Shown: positions 1-9,189 of the stretch, piece by piece
How the letters are laid out: the number at the start of each line of letters is the position of its first letter
Position numbering within the stretch: the stretch's first letter is position 1
DNA from: Brevibacterium sp. ZH18
Lineage (GTDB): Bacteria; Actinomycetota; Actinomycetes; Actinomycetales; Brevibacteriaceae
Direction of reading: 5' to 3'
DNA length: 64,000 bases
Assembly (NCBI RefSeq): GCF_022748595.1
Contig: NZ_JALDSX010000002.1
Coordinates: 1-64,000 of the forward strand
The notes under the pieces: model-generated
Told to the model about the DNA's origin: nothing
The model's input: the letters and a program-made list of their open reading frames with translations, nothing else
Databases searched by the model: none
Made by a program: the position numbers and the translations under genes

Positions 1-39
1 TTGCTCAGCGCCCTTCGGGTTGCTGGATCGTCGAGAAGA

Positions 40-1062
40 TCAGTATTCGATGACTACACGACCGTCGATCTTCGCATGCTCCATCTCGTCGAAGATCGCG
101 TTGATGTCCTCGAGCGGGCGCTTGCTGAACGTCGGGTGGATCTTACCTGCCGCATAGAACTCGAGCGCCTCGACCAGATCCTGGCGGGTGCCGACGATCG
201 ATCCGCGGATCGTCAGTCCTTTGAGGACGATGTCGAAGATCGGAGCCGGAAAATCGCCCGGGGGCAAGCCGTTGAAGACGATGGTGCCGCCTCGGCGGGT
301 CATCGAGATCGCCTGGCCGAAGGCCTTCGGGTGCACAGCAGTCACGAGCACGCCGTGCGAGCCGCCGACCTTCTTCTGAATGATCTCAGACGGATCCTCT
401 GCGAACGCATTGACGGTGATCTCGGCACCGTGCTTCTTCGCCAGAGCGAGCTTGTCGTCGGCAACGTCGACGGCGATCACGCGCATTCCCATCGCCACTG
501 CATACTGCACGGCGATGTGCCCGAGTCCGCCGATGCCGGAGATGACGACCCATTGACCGGGCTTCACCTCGGTGCGCTTGAGGCCTTTGTAGACCGTGAC
601 TCCGGCACACAGCACCGGAGCGATCTCATAGGGATCGGACCCCTCTGGGATGGTAGCGGCGAATTTCGTATCGATGAGCATGTACTCGCCGAACGAACCG
701 TCGACTCCGTAGCCGCCGTTGACCTGCTCTTCACACAGCGTCTCCCAGCCCTGACGGCAGTGCTCGCAGACTCCACACGCGCTCCACAGCCAGGCGTTTC
801 CGACCAGCTGGCCGATCTCGAAGTCGGTGTTTCCCGGCCCGAGCTTCTCCACGGTCCCCACACCCTCGTGTCCGGGAATGAGCGGAACCTTGGGCTTGAC
901 CGGCCAGTCTCCGTGGGCTGCGTGCAGGTCGGTGTGGCACACGCCTGAGGCGACGAGTTTGACCAGCGCCTGCCCTGGACCTGGCTCGGGAATGTCGTTG
1001 TCTCCGACGACGAGGTCCTTGCCGAATTCCTCGACCACTGCTGCTTTCATTGCTGACATCAT
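40..1062 (-). CDS. adhP: Zinc-dependent alcohol dehydrogenase, AdhP type
   Basis: Cytosolic NAD-linked medium-chain alcohol dehydrogenase that oxidises ethanol and other primary alcohols to aldehydes. The 340-residue protein shows the catalytic zinc ligands Cys42 and His65-Glu66 (GVCHTD and GHE motifs), the structural-zinc quartet Cys96/99/102/110, and a Rossmann GIGGLG motif followed by an acidic residue (VIAVD), which favours NAD over NADP. Three in-frame ATGs lie at 1062, 1059 and 1050; an AAAGGAG site sits 3 bases before the first and 6 before the second, so 1059 is also plausible. It follows the aldehyde dehydrogenase gene by 76 bp on the same strand, fitting a two-step alcohol to acid pathway. 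Family assignment is secure; the physiological substrate is inferred. Confidence 0.93.
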   Translation of the reverse strand: MMSAMKAAVVEEFGKDLVVGDNDIPEPGPGQALVKLVASGVCHTDLHAAHGDWPVKPKVPLIPGHEGVGTVEKLGPGNTDFEIGQLVGNAWLWSACGVCEHCRQGWETLCEEQVNGGYGVDGSFGEYMLIDTKFAATIPEGSDPYEIAPVLCAGVTVYKGLKRTEVKPGQWVVISGIGGLGHIAVQYAVAMGMRVIAVDVADDKLALAKKHGAEITVNAFAEDPSEIIQKKVGGSHGVLVTAVHPKAFGQAISMTRRGGTIVFNGLPPGDFPAPIFDIVLKGLTIRGSIVGTRQDLVEALEFYAAGKIHPTFSKRPLEDINAIFDEMEHAKIDGRVVIEY

Positions 1063-1138
1063 TGACTCCTTTGTGATGATGGCGAATTGCGTTTCACGTG
1101 CTGCTGTATCGGTGTCGGGCTTCTGCGACCGAGTCGAC

Positions 1139-2662
1139 TCAGAAGAACCCTTGCTTGTTCTCCGAGTAGCTGACCAGCAGGTTCTTGGTCTGCTGGTAGT
1201 GATCGAGCATCATCAGGTGGTTCTCACGCCCGATGCCCGAGGCCTTGTAACCGCCGAAGGCGGCGTGTGCCGGATAGGCGTGGTAGTTGTTGACCCACAC
1301 GCGGCCCGCCTGGATGTCGCGACCTGCGCGGTAGGCGGTGTTGCCGTTGCGTGACCAGACACCGGCACCGAGCCCGTAGAGAGTGTCGTTGGCCGTGGTG
1401 ATCGCATCGTCGTAATCGCTGAAGGTGGCGACGGAGACGACGGGTCCGAAGATCTCCTCCTGGAAGATCCGCATCTTGTTGTTGCCCTTGAAGATCGTCG
1501 GCTGCACGTAGTAGCCGCCGGCGAGGTCACCTTCGAGTTCGGCTTTGGCTCCGCCGGTGAGCACCTCGGCGCCCTCCTGCCTGCCGATGTCGAGGTATGA
1601 CATGATCTTCTCGAACTGGTCGTTCGAGGCCTGGGCACCCATCATCGTGTCGGTGTCGAGCGGATTGCCCTGCACGATCTTCTTCGTCCTGGCCACGACG
1701 GCCTCGAGGAACGGATCGGCGATCGACTCCTGGACGAGTGCACGCGAGGGACAGGTGCAGACCTCACCCTGGTTGAGCGCGAACATCGTGAAGCCCTCCT
1801 GGGCCTTATCCCAGTACGCGTCGTCTTTCGCGTTGACGTCGTCGAAGAAGATGTTCGGCGACTTACCGCCGAGTTCGAGTGTCACCGGGATGATGTTCTG
1901 CGACGCGTACTGCATGATGAGTCGACCGGTCGTCGTCTCACCGGTGAATGCGATCTTGCGGATGCGCTTGTTCGAGGCCAACGGCTTGCCTGCTTCGAGG
2001 CCGAAGCCGTTGACGATGTTGAGCACACCGTCGGGCAGCAGGTCGGAGATGAGTTCCGCGAGGACGAGGATCGAGGCCGGAGTCTGCTCGGCGGGTTTGA
2101 GCACGATCGCATTGCCTGCTGCCAGCGCTGGGGCGATCTTCCAGACGCCCATGAGAATGGGGAAGTTCCACGGGATGATCTGTCCGACGACGCCGAGGGG
2201 CTCATGGAAGTGGTAGGCCACCGTGTCGTCATCGATCTGGGACAGCCCGCCTTCCTGCGCTCTGATCGCTCCTGCGAAGTAACGGAAGTGATCAATGGCA
2301 AGGGGAATGTCGGCGTTGAGGGTTTCGCGGACGGCTTTGCCGTTGTCCCAGGTTTCGGCGACCGCGATCATCTCAAGGTTCTCTTCGATGCGGTCGGCGA
2401 TTTTGAGGAGGATGTTCGATCGTTCCGTGACCGAGGTCTTGCCCCATGCGGGCGCCGCCGCATGGGCTGCGTCGAGGGCGACCTCGATATCGTCTGCGGT
2501 GCTTGCCGGAACCTCGCAGAAGGTCTTTCCGGTGATCGGTGAGGGATTCTCGAAATAGTTGCCGCCCTTGGGCGCAACCCACTGGCCGCCGATGAAGTTC
2601 TCGTAGCGAGACTTGAAGGTCACCAGTGATCCGTCTTGACCTGGCTGAGCGTAAACAGTCAT
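1139..2662 (-). CDS. NAD-dependent aldehyde dehydrogenase (acetaldehyde dehydrogenase, ExaC/AldA-like)
   Basis: Oxidises aldehydes, probably acetaldehyde produced by the downstream AdhP, to the acid. The 507-residue protein has the family hallmarks: PWNFP near the N-terminal third, the catalytic glutamate in LELGGKSPN and the catalytic cysteine in [11 protein letters not shown], a form typical of the ExaC/acetaldehyde dehydrogenase group. The start at 2662 (MTVYAQ) was chosen because an AAAGGAG site lies 5-6 bases upstream; the reading frame is open further to 2716 but without a ribosome site. The gene lies between the GAF regulator (138 bp upstream) and adhP, forming a likely regulated alcohol-utilisation unit. 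Confidence 0.94.
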   Translation of the reverse strand: MTVYAQPGQDGSLVTFKSRYENFIGGQWVAPKGGNYFENPSPITGKTFCEVPASTADDIEVALDAAHAAAPAWGKTSVTERSNILLKIADRIEENLEMIAVAETWDNGKAVRETLNADIPLAIDHFRYFAGAIRAQEGGLSQIDDDTVAYHFHEPLGVVGQIIPWNFPILMGVWKIAPALAAGNAIVLKPAEQTPASILVLAELISDLLPDGVLNIVNGFGLEAGKPLASNKRIRKIAFTGETTTGRLIMQYASQNIIPVTLELGGKSPNIFFDDVNAKDDAYWDKAQEGFTMFALNQGEVCTCPSRALVQESIADPFLEAVVARTKKIVQGNPLDTDTMMGAQASNDQFEKIMSYLDIGRQEGAEVLTGGAKAELEGDLAGGYYVQPTIFKGNNKMRIFQEEIFGPVVSVATFSDYDDAITTANDTLYGLGAGVWSRNGNTAYRAGRDIQAGRVWVNNYHAYPAHAAFGGYKASGIGRENHLMMLDHYQQTKNLLVSYSENKQGFF

Positions 2663-2801
2663 TGCAACTCCTTTGATGCGCATGCTTTCACCGGATGGAT
2701 TCTCCGACTGGTTCACACGCTACAGAGGCCAACGTTGCATGTGGGTTGCATCACATCTGCCGGGGCTGCGGCTGCCGGACAAGGACCGAGGTCGACTCCG
2801 G

Positions 2802-4094
2802 TCAGCGGCCGAGGGCTTCGAGGCGAACCACGGCAGCATTGCGTTCGGGCGCCTCGGGTGGGGCCAGACGCAGCACCGCCATGAGCACCTCGACGTCATC
2901 GCGACTATCGGGCAGAGCCGCATAGCGCCACAGCTGCTGCCAGGTCCCGTTCTGCAGCAGAGACTCGCGCATGAGTGCTTCGAGCTCCGAGCTGACTTCA
3001 CGGACCCCGGGGGCGTCCGTATCCGCGAGCACCCTACCGCGATAGAGGCCGAGGGCAGTCTCAACGTCACCTCGTCCCAGTGCCTGATGCACCCGTTCGA
3101 CATCACTGCCGAAATGTCCTTGCAACCGGTAGGGGCGGGCATCGATGTGGATGTCGCCGAGGTGCTCGATCGTTCTGCGCAGCCGTGTGATCTCAGCCCG
3201 GACCGTAACTTCGCTGCCGCCGAGCGGCCAGAGCTGATCGACGAGGCCCGAACCGGTGATGCCACTCGGATTCCGATGGAGCAGCAGCAGGATCTCCGCG
3301 TGCCGTTTCGACAGCGCGAGACGCTTGCCGTCCGGAGCGGTGAGTTCGGGTGTCGGCCCAGTGACGCTGAGATAGGTGTCTGTGCGCCCTGCGGCAGAAG
3401 TCATCCCCGCAGAATCCGGCATATAGAGCTTGGAGAGTCCCGCACCGGCTGCCTGCGCTGTCGAGTTCAGCAGCGGCAGAACGATCGAGGACACCGCATC
3501 ATCCCCGCCGGTGACATCGATGATGCCCAGCACCTTTCCGGTTAGAGGATGTGTCACGGGTACCGCACTGCAGCTCCACGAATGGACATCGGCAGAAAAA
3601 TGCTCGGCCTGACTGATCTGCACGGCACTGCCGGTCCGGAGCGCAAGTCCAGGGGCCGACGTGCCCATCACGTCTTCGGACCAATCCGTTCCGGGCAGGA
3701 AGCCCATGGTCTCAGCTCGGCTGCGGACGGCACGCTCCCCCTCGACCCACAGGAGCCGGCCCTGCTCATCACCGAGCGCGACGAGCAGTCCGGCCTCCTT
3801 GGCCGGTTCGATGAGATGGGAACGCAGCAGGCCCATGATCGAGTGGAACGGATGACGGCGCCTCACCTCGGCGAGCTGGTCCGCTTCATAGGCAACCTGG
3901 ATGCGCACACCAGCAGGATCACGCAATCGGTCGAGAGACCGGTTCCAGGACTCGATGACGTTTGTGCGGACCCCGAGAGCGGGAGTCGGTGCCGATGTCA
4001 GGGCTGCCAGATTGTCGTGGGCCTGACGCACAATGGCCTGATAGTCATCACGAAGCAGCGGCGTCGAATTCATGGGCGCGCAGTCCACCTCCAT
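2802..4094 (-). CDS. GAF-domain transcriptional regulator with winged-helix and BTAD-like C-terminus
   Basis: Likely activator of the adjacent aldehyde/alcohol dehydrogenase genes. The first ~230 residues resemble the sensory part of AcoR-type regulators (RSHLIEPAKEAG, LPGTDWSEDVMGTSAPG, a GAF-like domain). An AcoR protein would continue with a sigma-54 AAA+ domain; none is present (no GAFTGA or Walker motifs). Instead residues ~250-330 look like a winged helix (LSKRHAEILLLL, VRAEITRLRRTIE) and the tail (ALGLYRGRVLADTDAPGVRE) resembles the bacterial transcriptional activation domain of SARP proteins. Starts at 4094 (ATG) or 4073 (MNST) are both possible; a GGAGG lies 14 bases before the latter. 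The role is inferred from domain order and neighbourhood. Confidence 0.8.
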   Translation of the reverse strand: MEVDCAPMNSTPLLRDDYQAIVRQAHDNLAALTSAPTPALGVRTNVIESWNRSLDRLRDPAGVRIQVAYEADQLAEVRRRHPFHSIMGLLRSHLIEPAKEAGLLVALGDEQGRLLWVEGERAVRSRAETMGFLPGTDWSEDVMGTSAPGLALRTGSAVQISQAEHFSADVHSWSCSAVPVTHPLTGKVLGIIDVTGGDDAVSSIVLPLLNSTAQAAGAGLSKLYMPDSAGMTSAAGRTDTYLSVTGPTPELTAPDGKRLALSKRHAEILLLLHRNPSGITGSGLVDQLWPLGGSEVTVRAEITRLRRTIEHLGDIHIDARPYRLQGHFGSDVERVHQALGRGDVETALGLYRGRVLADTDAPGVREVSSELEALMRESLLQNGTWQQLWRYAALPDSRDDVEVLMAVLRLAPPEAPERNAAVVRLEALGR

Positions 4095-4281
4095 CGGCGG
4101 TTCGTCTCAGGGAGTTGTCGTCAGTGGTCACAATCTATCGGCGATGGCCCCTTCCGGCAAGACCGCGGCTCATGATGCCGGGAGGATGTGAACACTCTTG
4201 ACAGGAAACACGAAGGGCTCCGTCCGGCACGCACCGTCATCTTTCGCGGTTCCCACCCGGGCATCATCGGTGAATGCAGAA

Positions 4282-4316
4282 ATGGGCGGGAAGTGATGTG
4301 CTCACTTCCCGCCCAT
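4282..4316 (-). terminator. Hairpin terminator after rplA
   Basis: A perfect 15-bp inverted repeat (arms 4282-4296 and 4302-4316, 5-base loop) lies 43 bp beyond the rplA stop codon. The stem is GC-rich and followed on the minus strand by a short T-containing stretch (TTCTG). It probably ends the rplKA transcript before the divergently unrelated GAF regulator gene region. Confidence 0.75.
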
Positions 4317-4358
4317 AGCAGCTCAATGCTCGAAGAGGATCAGATCCTCATTCAAGGA

Positions 4359-5054
4359 TCAGACGCGCATGCTCGAACCGTCGATCGGAACGGCAGGACC
4401 GTTCGAGGTGGTGACGGTTGCCTTCGAGATGTAGCGGCCCTTCGACGAGCTCGGCTTAAGACGGAGGACCTCTTCGATCGCAGCGTCGAAGTTCTCCTGC
4501 AGCGCTTCCTCGGAGAAGGAGACCTTTCCGATGATGAAGTGCAGGTTCGAGTGCTTGTCGACGCGGAACTCGATCTTGCCGCCCTTGATGTCGGTGACAG
4601 CCTTGGCGACGTCCATGGTGACGGTGCCGGTCTTCGGGTTCGGCATCAGGCCGCGGGGACCCAGCACCTTACCCAGACGACCGACCTTGCCCATCATGTC
4701 AGGGGTCGCGACGGCGGAGTCGAAGTCGGTGAAGCCATTGGCCACCTTCTCCAGCAGGTCATCGGAGCCGACGAAGTCAGCACCTGCTTCACGGGCAGCT
4801 TCTGCACGGTCGCCGGCAGCGAACACCAGGACCCGAGCGGTCTTACCGGTACCATGCGGAAGGTTGACGGTGCCGCGCACCATCTGGTCCGCCTTGCGTG
4901 GGTCGACACCCAGGCGGAGAGCGACCTCGACGGTGGCGTCGTACTTCGCCACTGTGGTCTCTTTGGCCAGGGCGATTGCCTGGGCCGGTTCGTACTTCAC
5001 ATCGGCAGCAATCTTCTCTGCCGCGGCCTCATAGGCCTTTGAACGCTTTGCCAT
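4359..5054 (-). CDS. rplA: 50S ribosomal protein L1
   Basis: Large-subunit protein that forms the L1 stalk and can repress its own mRNA in many bacteria. At 231 residues it has family length, begins [15 protein letters not shown] and contains the conserved [13 protein letters not shown] segment and GKVSFS near the end. The start at 5054 is set by a GCAAGGAGA site 8 bases upstream; an upstream in-frame ATG at 5102 lacks one. It follows rplK by 64 bp in the usual rplK-rplA order. Confidence 0.98.
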   Translation of the reverse strand: MAKRSKAYEAAAEKIAADVKYEPAQAIALAKETTVAKYDATVEVALRLGVDPRKADQMVRGTVNLPHGTGKTARVLVFAAGDRAEAAREAGADFVGSDDLLEKVANGFTDFDSAVATPDMMGKVGRLGKVLGPRGLMPNPKTGTVTMDVAKAVTDIKGGKIEFRVDKHSNLHFIIGKVSFSEEALQENFDAAIEEVLRLKPSSSKGRYISKATVTTSNGPAVPIDGSSMRV

Positions 5055-5118
5055 CTGCTTTTCTCCTTGCAGTCGTGGTCTGGGCCGCGTAAGCCCTGCC
5101 ACAGTTGATTGTCTGGTC

Positions 5119-5556
5119 TCAGACCTCGACGTCGGTGGTGATGCCCATGGAGCGGGCGGTGCCGGCGACGATGCGGTCGGCCATTTCCAGGTTGGTGGCG
5201 TTGAGGTCAGGCATCTTGGTGGTCGCGATTTCGCGAACCTGATCCGCGCTCAGGTGAGCAACCTTGACGGTGTGCGGAGTTGCCGAACCCGACTTCACGC
5301 CTGCAGCCTTCTTGATGAGTTCTGCGGCCGGCGGGGTCTTGAGGACGAAGGTGAACGAACGGTCTTCGTACACAGTGATCTCGACGGGAACGATGTTTCC
5401 GCGCTGGGATTCTGTGGCGGCGTTGTAGGCCTTGCAGAATTCCATGATGTTGACGCCGTGCTGGGCAAGCGCCGGACCGATCGGAGGCGCCGGGTTGGCG
5501 GCACCTGCCGAAATCTGGAGCTTGACGAGGCCGGCTACCTTTTTCTTGGGAGGCAT
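5119..5556 (-). CDS. rplK: 50S ribosomal protein L11
   Basis: L11 binds the GTPase-associated centre of 23S rRNA and is needed for stringent-factor activation on the ribosome. The 145-residue product has the expected length and sequence: [20 protein letters not shown] with the proline-rich switch region and GTARSMGI at the end. It sits between nusG and rplA as in most bacteria. A hairpin (5731-5762) in the 222-bp gap to nusG suggests that rplKA may have a separate promoter or be partly uncoupled from nusG. Confidence 0.98.
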   Translation of the reverse strand: MPPKKKVAGLVKLQISAGAANPAPPIGPALAQHGVNIMEFCKAYNAATESQRGNIVPVEITVYEDRSFTFVLKTPPAAELIKKAAGVKSGSATPHTVKVAHLSADQVREIATTKMPDLNATNLEMADRIVAGTARSMGITTDVEV

Positions 5557-5730
5557 ATTCGGTCCTTAATCTTGAAGTTTCGATGCGCCAGACGAATACG
5601 GCACATCGTTCGATGGCGGCCTCCGATAAGAGCCGCGATCAAACCACACCAGTATTCCATGCGGGCGGACCCGGGAGCAAATGCCGGTGAGGCGGATCAC
5701 CTGGACGAGAGTGCGCCCAGGAATGAATGT

Positions 5731-5762
5731 CGAAAGGGCCCGGCAGTCGCCGAGCCCTTTCG
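5731..5762 (-). terminator. Hairpin between nusG and rplK
   Basis: An inverted repeat with 9-bp outer arms (CGAAAGGGC/GCCCTTTCG) and a further 4-bp inner stem (CGGC/GCCG) begins 17 bp beyond the nusG stop. There is no strong T-tract on the minus strand, so it could be a partial terminator or attenuator rather than a full stop. Confidence 0.55.
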
Positions 5763-5778
5763 CATCACGCGAGTGTTC

Positions 5779-6702
5779 TCAGAGCTTCGACACCTGGTCG
5801 AAGGAGAGCTCGACGGGGACATCGCGTTCGAAGATCGACAGCAGCACGGTGAGCTTCTGCGATTCCGGACGGATCTCCTGGATGGTTGCGGGGTGGCCCT
5901 CGAAGGAGCCTTCCTTGACGAGCACGGACTCGCCGACTTCGTATTCCACCTCGGTAATCGGGGCGGACTTCGCAGCCTGCTCGGCCTGGATGCCTTCGGC
6001 GGCAGCGGCCTCGGCCTGGCGCTCTTCGAAGATCGGGGCGAGCATCGTGAAGACCTCGTCGATGGACAGCGGCGTCGGATCGTAGGCGTTGCCCACGAAG
6101 CCCGTCACGCCTGGAGTGTGGCGCACCGCGCCCCAGGACTCGTCGGTCAGTTCCATGCGCACGAGCACGTAGCCCGGGATGCGCACACGACGAACCTGCT
6201 TGCGCTGGCCGTTCTTGATCTCGACGACGTCTTCCATCGGCACCTGCGACTCGAAGATGAACTCTTCGAGGTTGAGGCTGATCGCACGGTTCTCGAGGTT
6301 CTGCTTGACGCGGTTCTCGTAGCCTGCGTATGAGTGGATGACGTACCAGTCACCCTCCTGCATGCGCAGTTCGGCTTTGAATTCCTCGGCCGGGTCGACT
6401 GCGTCGGCGGCTTCGGCCTCGTCAGCCGAGTCCTCATCGGACGATTCTTCGTCAGCCGAGTCGGTGCTCTCAGCCGAATCGGCTTCGTCAGCCGAGTCAG
6501 CTTCAGCGGCGTCCGCTTCGGCTTCGGGGGCTGCCTCGGCGCTGGTGTCAGCGTCGACGACATCCTCGCTGCCGGCAGCCTCGGTGCTCACCTCGGAGGT
6601 TTCAGTCTCCGCTTCGGGCACCACTGGTGCAGCGCTCGACTCCTCTGGAGTGGCGCTCTGTGTCTCAGGGGTTTCCTGCTCAGGTGAACTGGTATCCGAC
6701 AC
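5779..6702 (-). CDS. nusG: Transcription termination/antitermination factor NusG with long acidic N-terminal extension
   Basis: NusG binds RNA polymerase and modulates pausing, Rho termination and transcription-translation coupling. The conserved NGN domain starts near residue 117 ([20 protein letters not shown]) and the C-terminal KOW domain is seen near residues 250-305 ([18 protein letters not shown]). The 307-residue total is well above the ~180 of E. coli because residues 1-110 form a low-complexity Glu/Asp/Ala/Ser tail. Such acidic extensions are known in actinobacterial NusG; this one is at the long end. A linker between NGN and KOW ([12 protein letters not shown]) is also expanded. 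Confidence 0.96.
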   Translation of the reverse strand: MSDTSSPEQETPETQSATPEESSAAPVVPEAETETSEVSTEAAGSEDVVDADTSAEAAPEAEADAAEADSADEADSAESTDSADEESSDEDSADEAEAADAVDPAEEFKAELRMQEGDWYVIHSYAGYENRVKQNLENRAISLNLEEFIFESQVPMEDVVEIKNGQRKQVRRVRIPGYVLVRMELTDESWGAVRHTPGVTGFVGNAYDPTPLSIDEVFTMLAPIFEERQAEAAAAEGIQAEQAAKSAPITEVEYEVGESVLVKEGSFEGHPATIQEIRPESQKLTVLLSIFERDVPVELSFDQVSKL

Positions 6703-6804
6703 CGATCAATTCCTCGCTTCGCGTGTAGTGATTCCCATATGGGAGTGAAGGGTCTGCAACGTGTTTGATATCCAAGTGATCAGGAGATCAGGCTTGGGGC
6801 CGAG

Positions 6805-7083
6805 TCACCACAACGGCCACAGCGGCGCTCCGCCGAAGACGAACCCGACGAGCTTGCCGAACACGAGGTCGAGGACCGTCACCAGAAGCATCATGAAGAG
6901 GATGAATCCCAGCACAACCATGGTGTAGTTGACCAACTGCTTGCGCGTCGGGGTGACGACCTTCTTCAGCTCAGCAACGACTTCGCGGAAGAACTGCATG
7001 ATTCGGCCGAAGAACCCGAGCTGCTTACGACTGGTCGCACCCTTGGGCGCGTCTCCAGTCTTTTTTGCCGGCGTGTCGCTCAC
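6805..7083 (-). CDS. secE: Preprotein translocase subunit SecE
   Basis: Small essential subunit of the SecYEG protein-conducting channel in the cytoplasmic membrane. The 92-residue protein has a charged N-terminus, the conserved amphipathic helix (FFREVVAELKKVVTPTRKQL) and a single C-terminal membrane segment (TMVVLGFILFMMLLVTVL), the usual single-TM actinobacterial form. It lies 102 bp upstream of nusG and just downstream of tRNA-Trp, the classical arrangement. Confidence 0.97.
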   Translation of the reverse strand: MSDTPAKKTGDAPKGATSRKQLGFFGRIMQFFREVVAELKKVVTPTRKQLVNYTMVVLGFILFMMLLVTVLDLVFGKLVGFVFGGAPLWPLW

Positions 7084-7180
7084 ACATCCTCACTCGGTCG
7101 GTTCCATTGGGACTTCACAATTGTTCAAGCCAGTCGAGGACGGCGCATCGCCGAAATGACTTCAGCAGATATCAACTGCG

Positions 7181-7253
7181 CAGGGGTGACAGGACTCGAA
7201 CCTGCAACCTACGGTTTTGGAGACCGTTGCGCTACCAATTGCGCCACACCCCT
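7181..7253 (-). tRNA. tRNA-Trp (anticodon CCA)
   Basis: Cloverleaf on the minus strand: acceptor AGGGGTG pairs with CACCCCT, the anticodon loop reads CTCCAAA with CCA, and a normal T-arm (GGTTCGAGTCC) follows. 73 nt; the CCA end is not encoded. It precedes secE, as in many actinobacteria. Confidence 0.97.
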
Positions 7254-7435
7254 TCGATTCGACACTCCCGATTCGCATTGTCCGGGTCGTGTTGAACCAC
7301 GAGAAACGAGCATACCGTCTCTGCCCGCAATTAGTCGAACCGAGGGTCAAAGCAGGTCGGAGAGCTGTTTCCCTCACGGCTTCACGGCTGGTCGGGCGGG
7401 TCCCACCTGTGGTTCGAGCACGCTCGGGCCGCCGT

Positions 7436-9127
7436 TCAGTCGTTGCCGTCAGTCGGCGTCGATTCCGGTGGCGCCGCGACAAGCGGAACCGGTGCTGGGA
7501 AGGCGAACCACGGCTCGATCGTCACCTTTTTGTTCGGGCTGACCTTGACGATCTGAACGTCGATGGGCTTCTTCGTGCGATTGTCGACCCGCATGATGGT
7601 CAGCTCGGCGTCCATCTTCAACGGCCCCGGTGTGAGCGCATTCGCGAGGGCTCCGCCGGTCGTCGAACTCACATATCGAACCCCGCTGCCCAAGACCTCA
7701 GGCCCGACCCTTCGGTGCCAATGTCCGCTCAGGGCGTAGGTGGCGCATCCGGATCGCAGTGCGGGCGCACCGATCCTGGGGTCATGGATGAGCATGATGT
7801 CGAAGTCGGTCTCACAGGCCTCGGTGCTCAGCTTCTTCGCATATTGGTCGGCTGTGAGATCCGTCTCGAGCTGGGGGCCTGAACCGAACACCGTGCGTCG
7901 CGGGTCCGGTCCCCCGAAGAACGTCACCCCAGCCATCTCAGCCGTCGAGTCCTCGAGGACTTTCCAGCCCTGCCCTCTCGCATGGTTCGTGGTCTCGGTC
8001 GAGTCATGGTTTCCCTTGACGATCATCCGCGGCATGTCCTTGGGCAGCTCGTCGGAGAGGACGTCGAGGCAGTAGTTCTCCGCCGAGGTGCCGGTCATGG
8101 TCACGTCTCCCCCGTCGATGTAGGCGTCGGCACCGCTCATCCCGGCTACGGCCCCGACGACGCGTGCCATCCCGATGTTGCAGTGGATGTCCGAGCCGAA
8201 CACGAACGTTGAGACGTCGGCTCTCAGAGGCTGACCGTCTCCGGTGCTGCTTCCAGCCGGGGGCACCATGCCGTGCGCTGACGACCAATTGCCCGTCAGC
8301 GGACGCGTAGTCCACTGAGTCCGCAGATTCGCAAGCACGTCGTCGTAGAAGGCATCGTTGTCGTCGGAGAAGTCCTTGACCGCGGTGAACGCGGTGTCGA
8401 TGACCCCACCGAGGCGCCCCGTGACCTGCGAACCGGCCAGTGCGGTCCCGTCGAAGGCCGGATCCGGCGTCAGTGGCTTCGGACGGTTGAGGACGGCGGT
8501 GCCGACGCTGGCGAGGACGAGGATTGCGATGAGGCCGATTCCGATCAGCTCTTTGCCGGCGAAGGCGCCTCGGATCCCGGCCAACCGGATGGGGCCGAGG
8601 ACGAAGGCGGCGGCCACGATCACGCCGCTGATGACGGCGACGGCCAGGGTCCACCGGGTGAGGATCTCCCTGCTGAGCCCGTCGACGATCTCATCGACCT
8701 GCGCCTGCGGGGCGGAGAAGAGCGAAGCGTATGAGGCGATGTCTCCGCCGAGCGCGTCGACGGCTCCCCCGCCGACGCCCGCAGACCCGCCGTCGGCACC
8801 AGCTCGGCTGCCGGTCTCGTTGCCGTGATCCCGAGCGTTTGAAGCATCGGTCCGGGTCTCATCCTCGGCGACGCCGGAGACCGGGATCTGACCGATGTCG
8901 ACGCGCAGACCCAGTCCCAGCGGCAGGTAGTCGGCAGCCGGGACCAGCAGCGTCCCCAGCGGCCCGAAGTCGATCGTCAGACGAGAATCGGCTGTCACGC
9001 TGTATTGCGCCTCGTGGGGCCCGAAGCTGAGGTCGGCTCGTGCGGAGAAGATCGCCCACGGCAGAGACACGACCGCAACGACGGCCAGGAGGACGAGCAG
9101 AGCTGAGGTTCTTCGACGGGGCGACAC
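7436..9127 (-). CDS. Membrane-anchored metallophosphoesterase
   Basis: Predicted membrane protein with an exported or membrane-proximal calcineurin-type phosphoesterase domain. An N-terminal membrane segment (residues ~8-28) and two more helices (~155-178, ~193-212) precede a C-terminal catalytic domain with the full metal-binding set: GSDIHCN, DGGDVTM, GNHDST, LIHDPR and SGHWHRR. The 563-residue protein is longer than simple phosphoesterases because of the membrane part. The GTG start at 9127 has a TAGAAT box ending exactly 6 bases upstream, so the mRNA is probably leaderless. Substrate unknown; no neighbour gives a clear clue. Confidence 0.85.
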   Translation of the reverse strand: MSPRRRTSALLVLLAVVAVVSLPWAIFSARADLSFGPHEAQYSVTADSRLTIDFGPLGTLLVPAADYLPLGLGLRVDIGQIPVSGVAEDETRTDASNARDHGNETGSRAGADGGSAGVGGGAVDALGGDIASYASLFSAPQAQVDEIVDGLSREILTRWTLAVAVISGVIVAAAFVLGPIRLAGIRGAFAGKELIGIGLIAILVLASVGTAVLNRPKPLTPDPAFDGTALAGSQVTGRLGGVIDTAFTAVKDFSDDNDAFYDDVLANLRTQWTTRPLTGNWSSAHGMVPPAGSSTGDGQPLRADVSTFVFGSDIHCNIGMARVVGAVAGMSGADAYIDGGDVTMTGTSAENYCLDVLSDELPKDMPRMIVKGNHDSTETTNHARGQGWKVLEDSTAEMAGVTFFGGPDPRRTVFGSGPQLETDLTADQYAKKLSTEACETDFDIMLIHDPRIGAPALRSGCATYALSGHWHRRVGPEVLGSGVRYVSSTTGGALANALTPGPLKMDAELTIMRVDNRTKKPIDVQIVKVSPNKKVTIEPWFAFPAPVPLVAAPPESTPTDGND

Positions 9128-9133
9128 GGCCCC

Positions 9134-9139
9134 ATTCTA
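9134..9139 (-). promoter_or_regulatory. -10 box for a leaderless metallophosphoesterase mRNA
   Basis: TAGAAT on the minus strand, with 6 bases between it and the GTG start at 9127. This spacing puts the transcription start on the start codon. Confidence 0.6.
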
Positions 9140-9189
9140 GGGAACTCCTCAGCTCAGAGGCATCACCCGGTCATACAGATCACTGCGGA

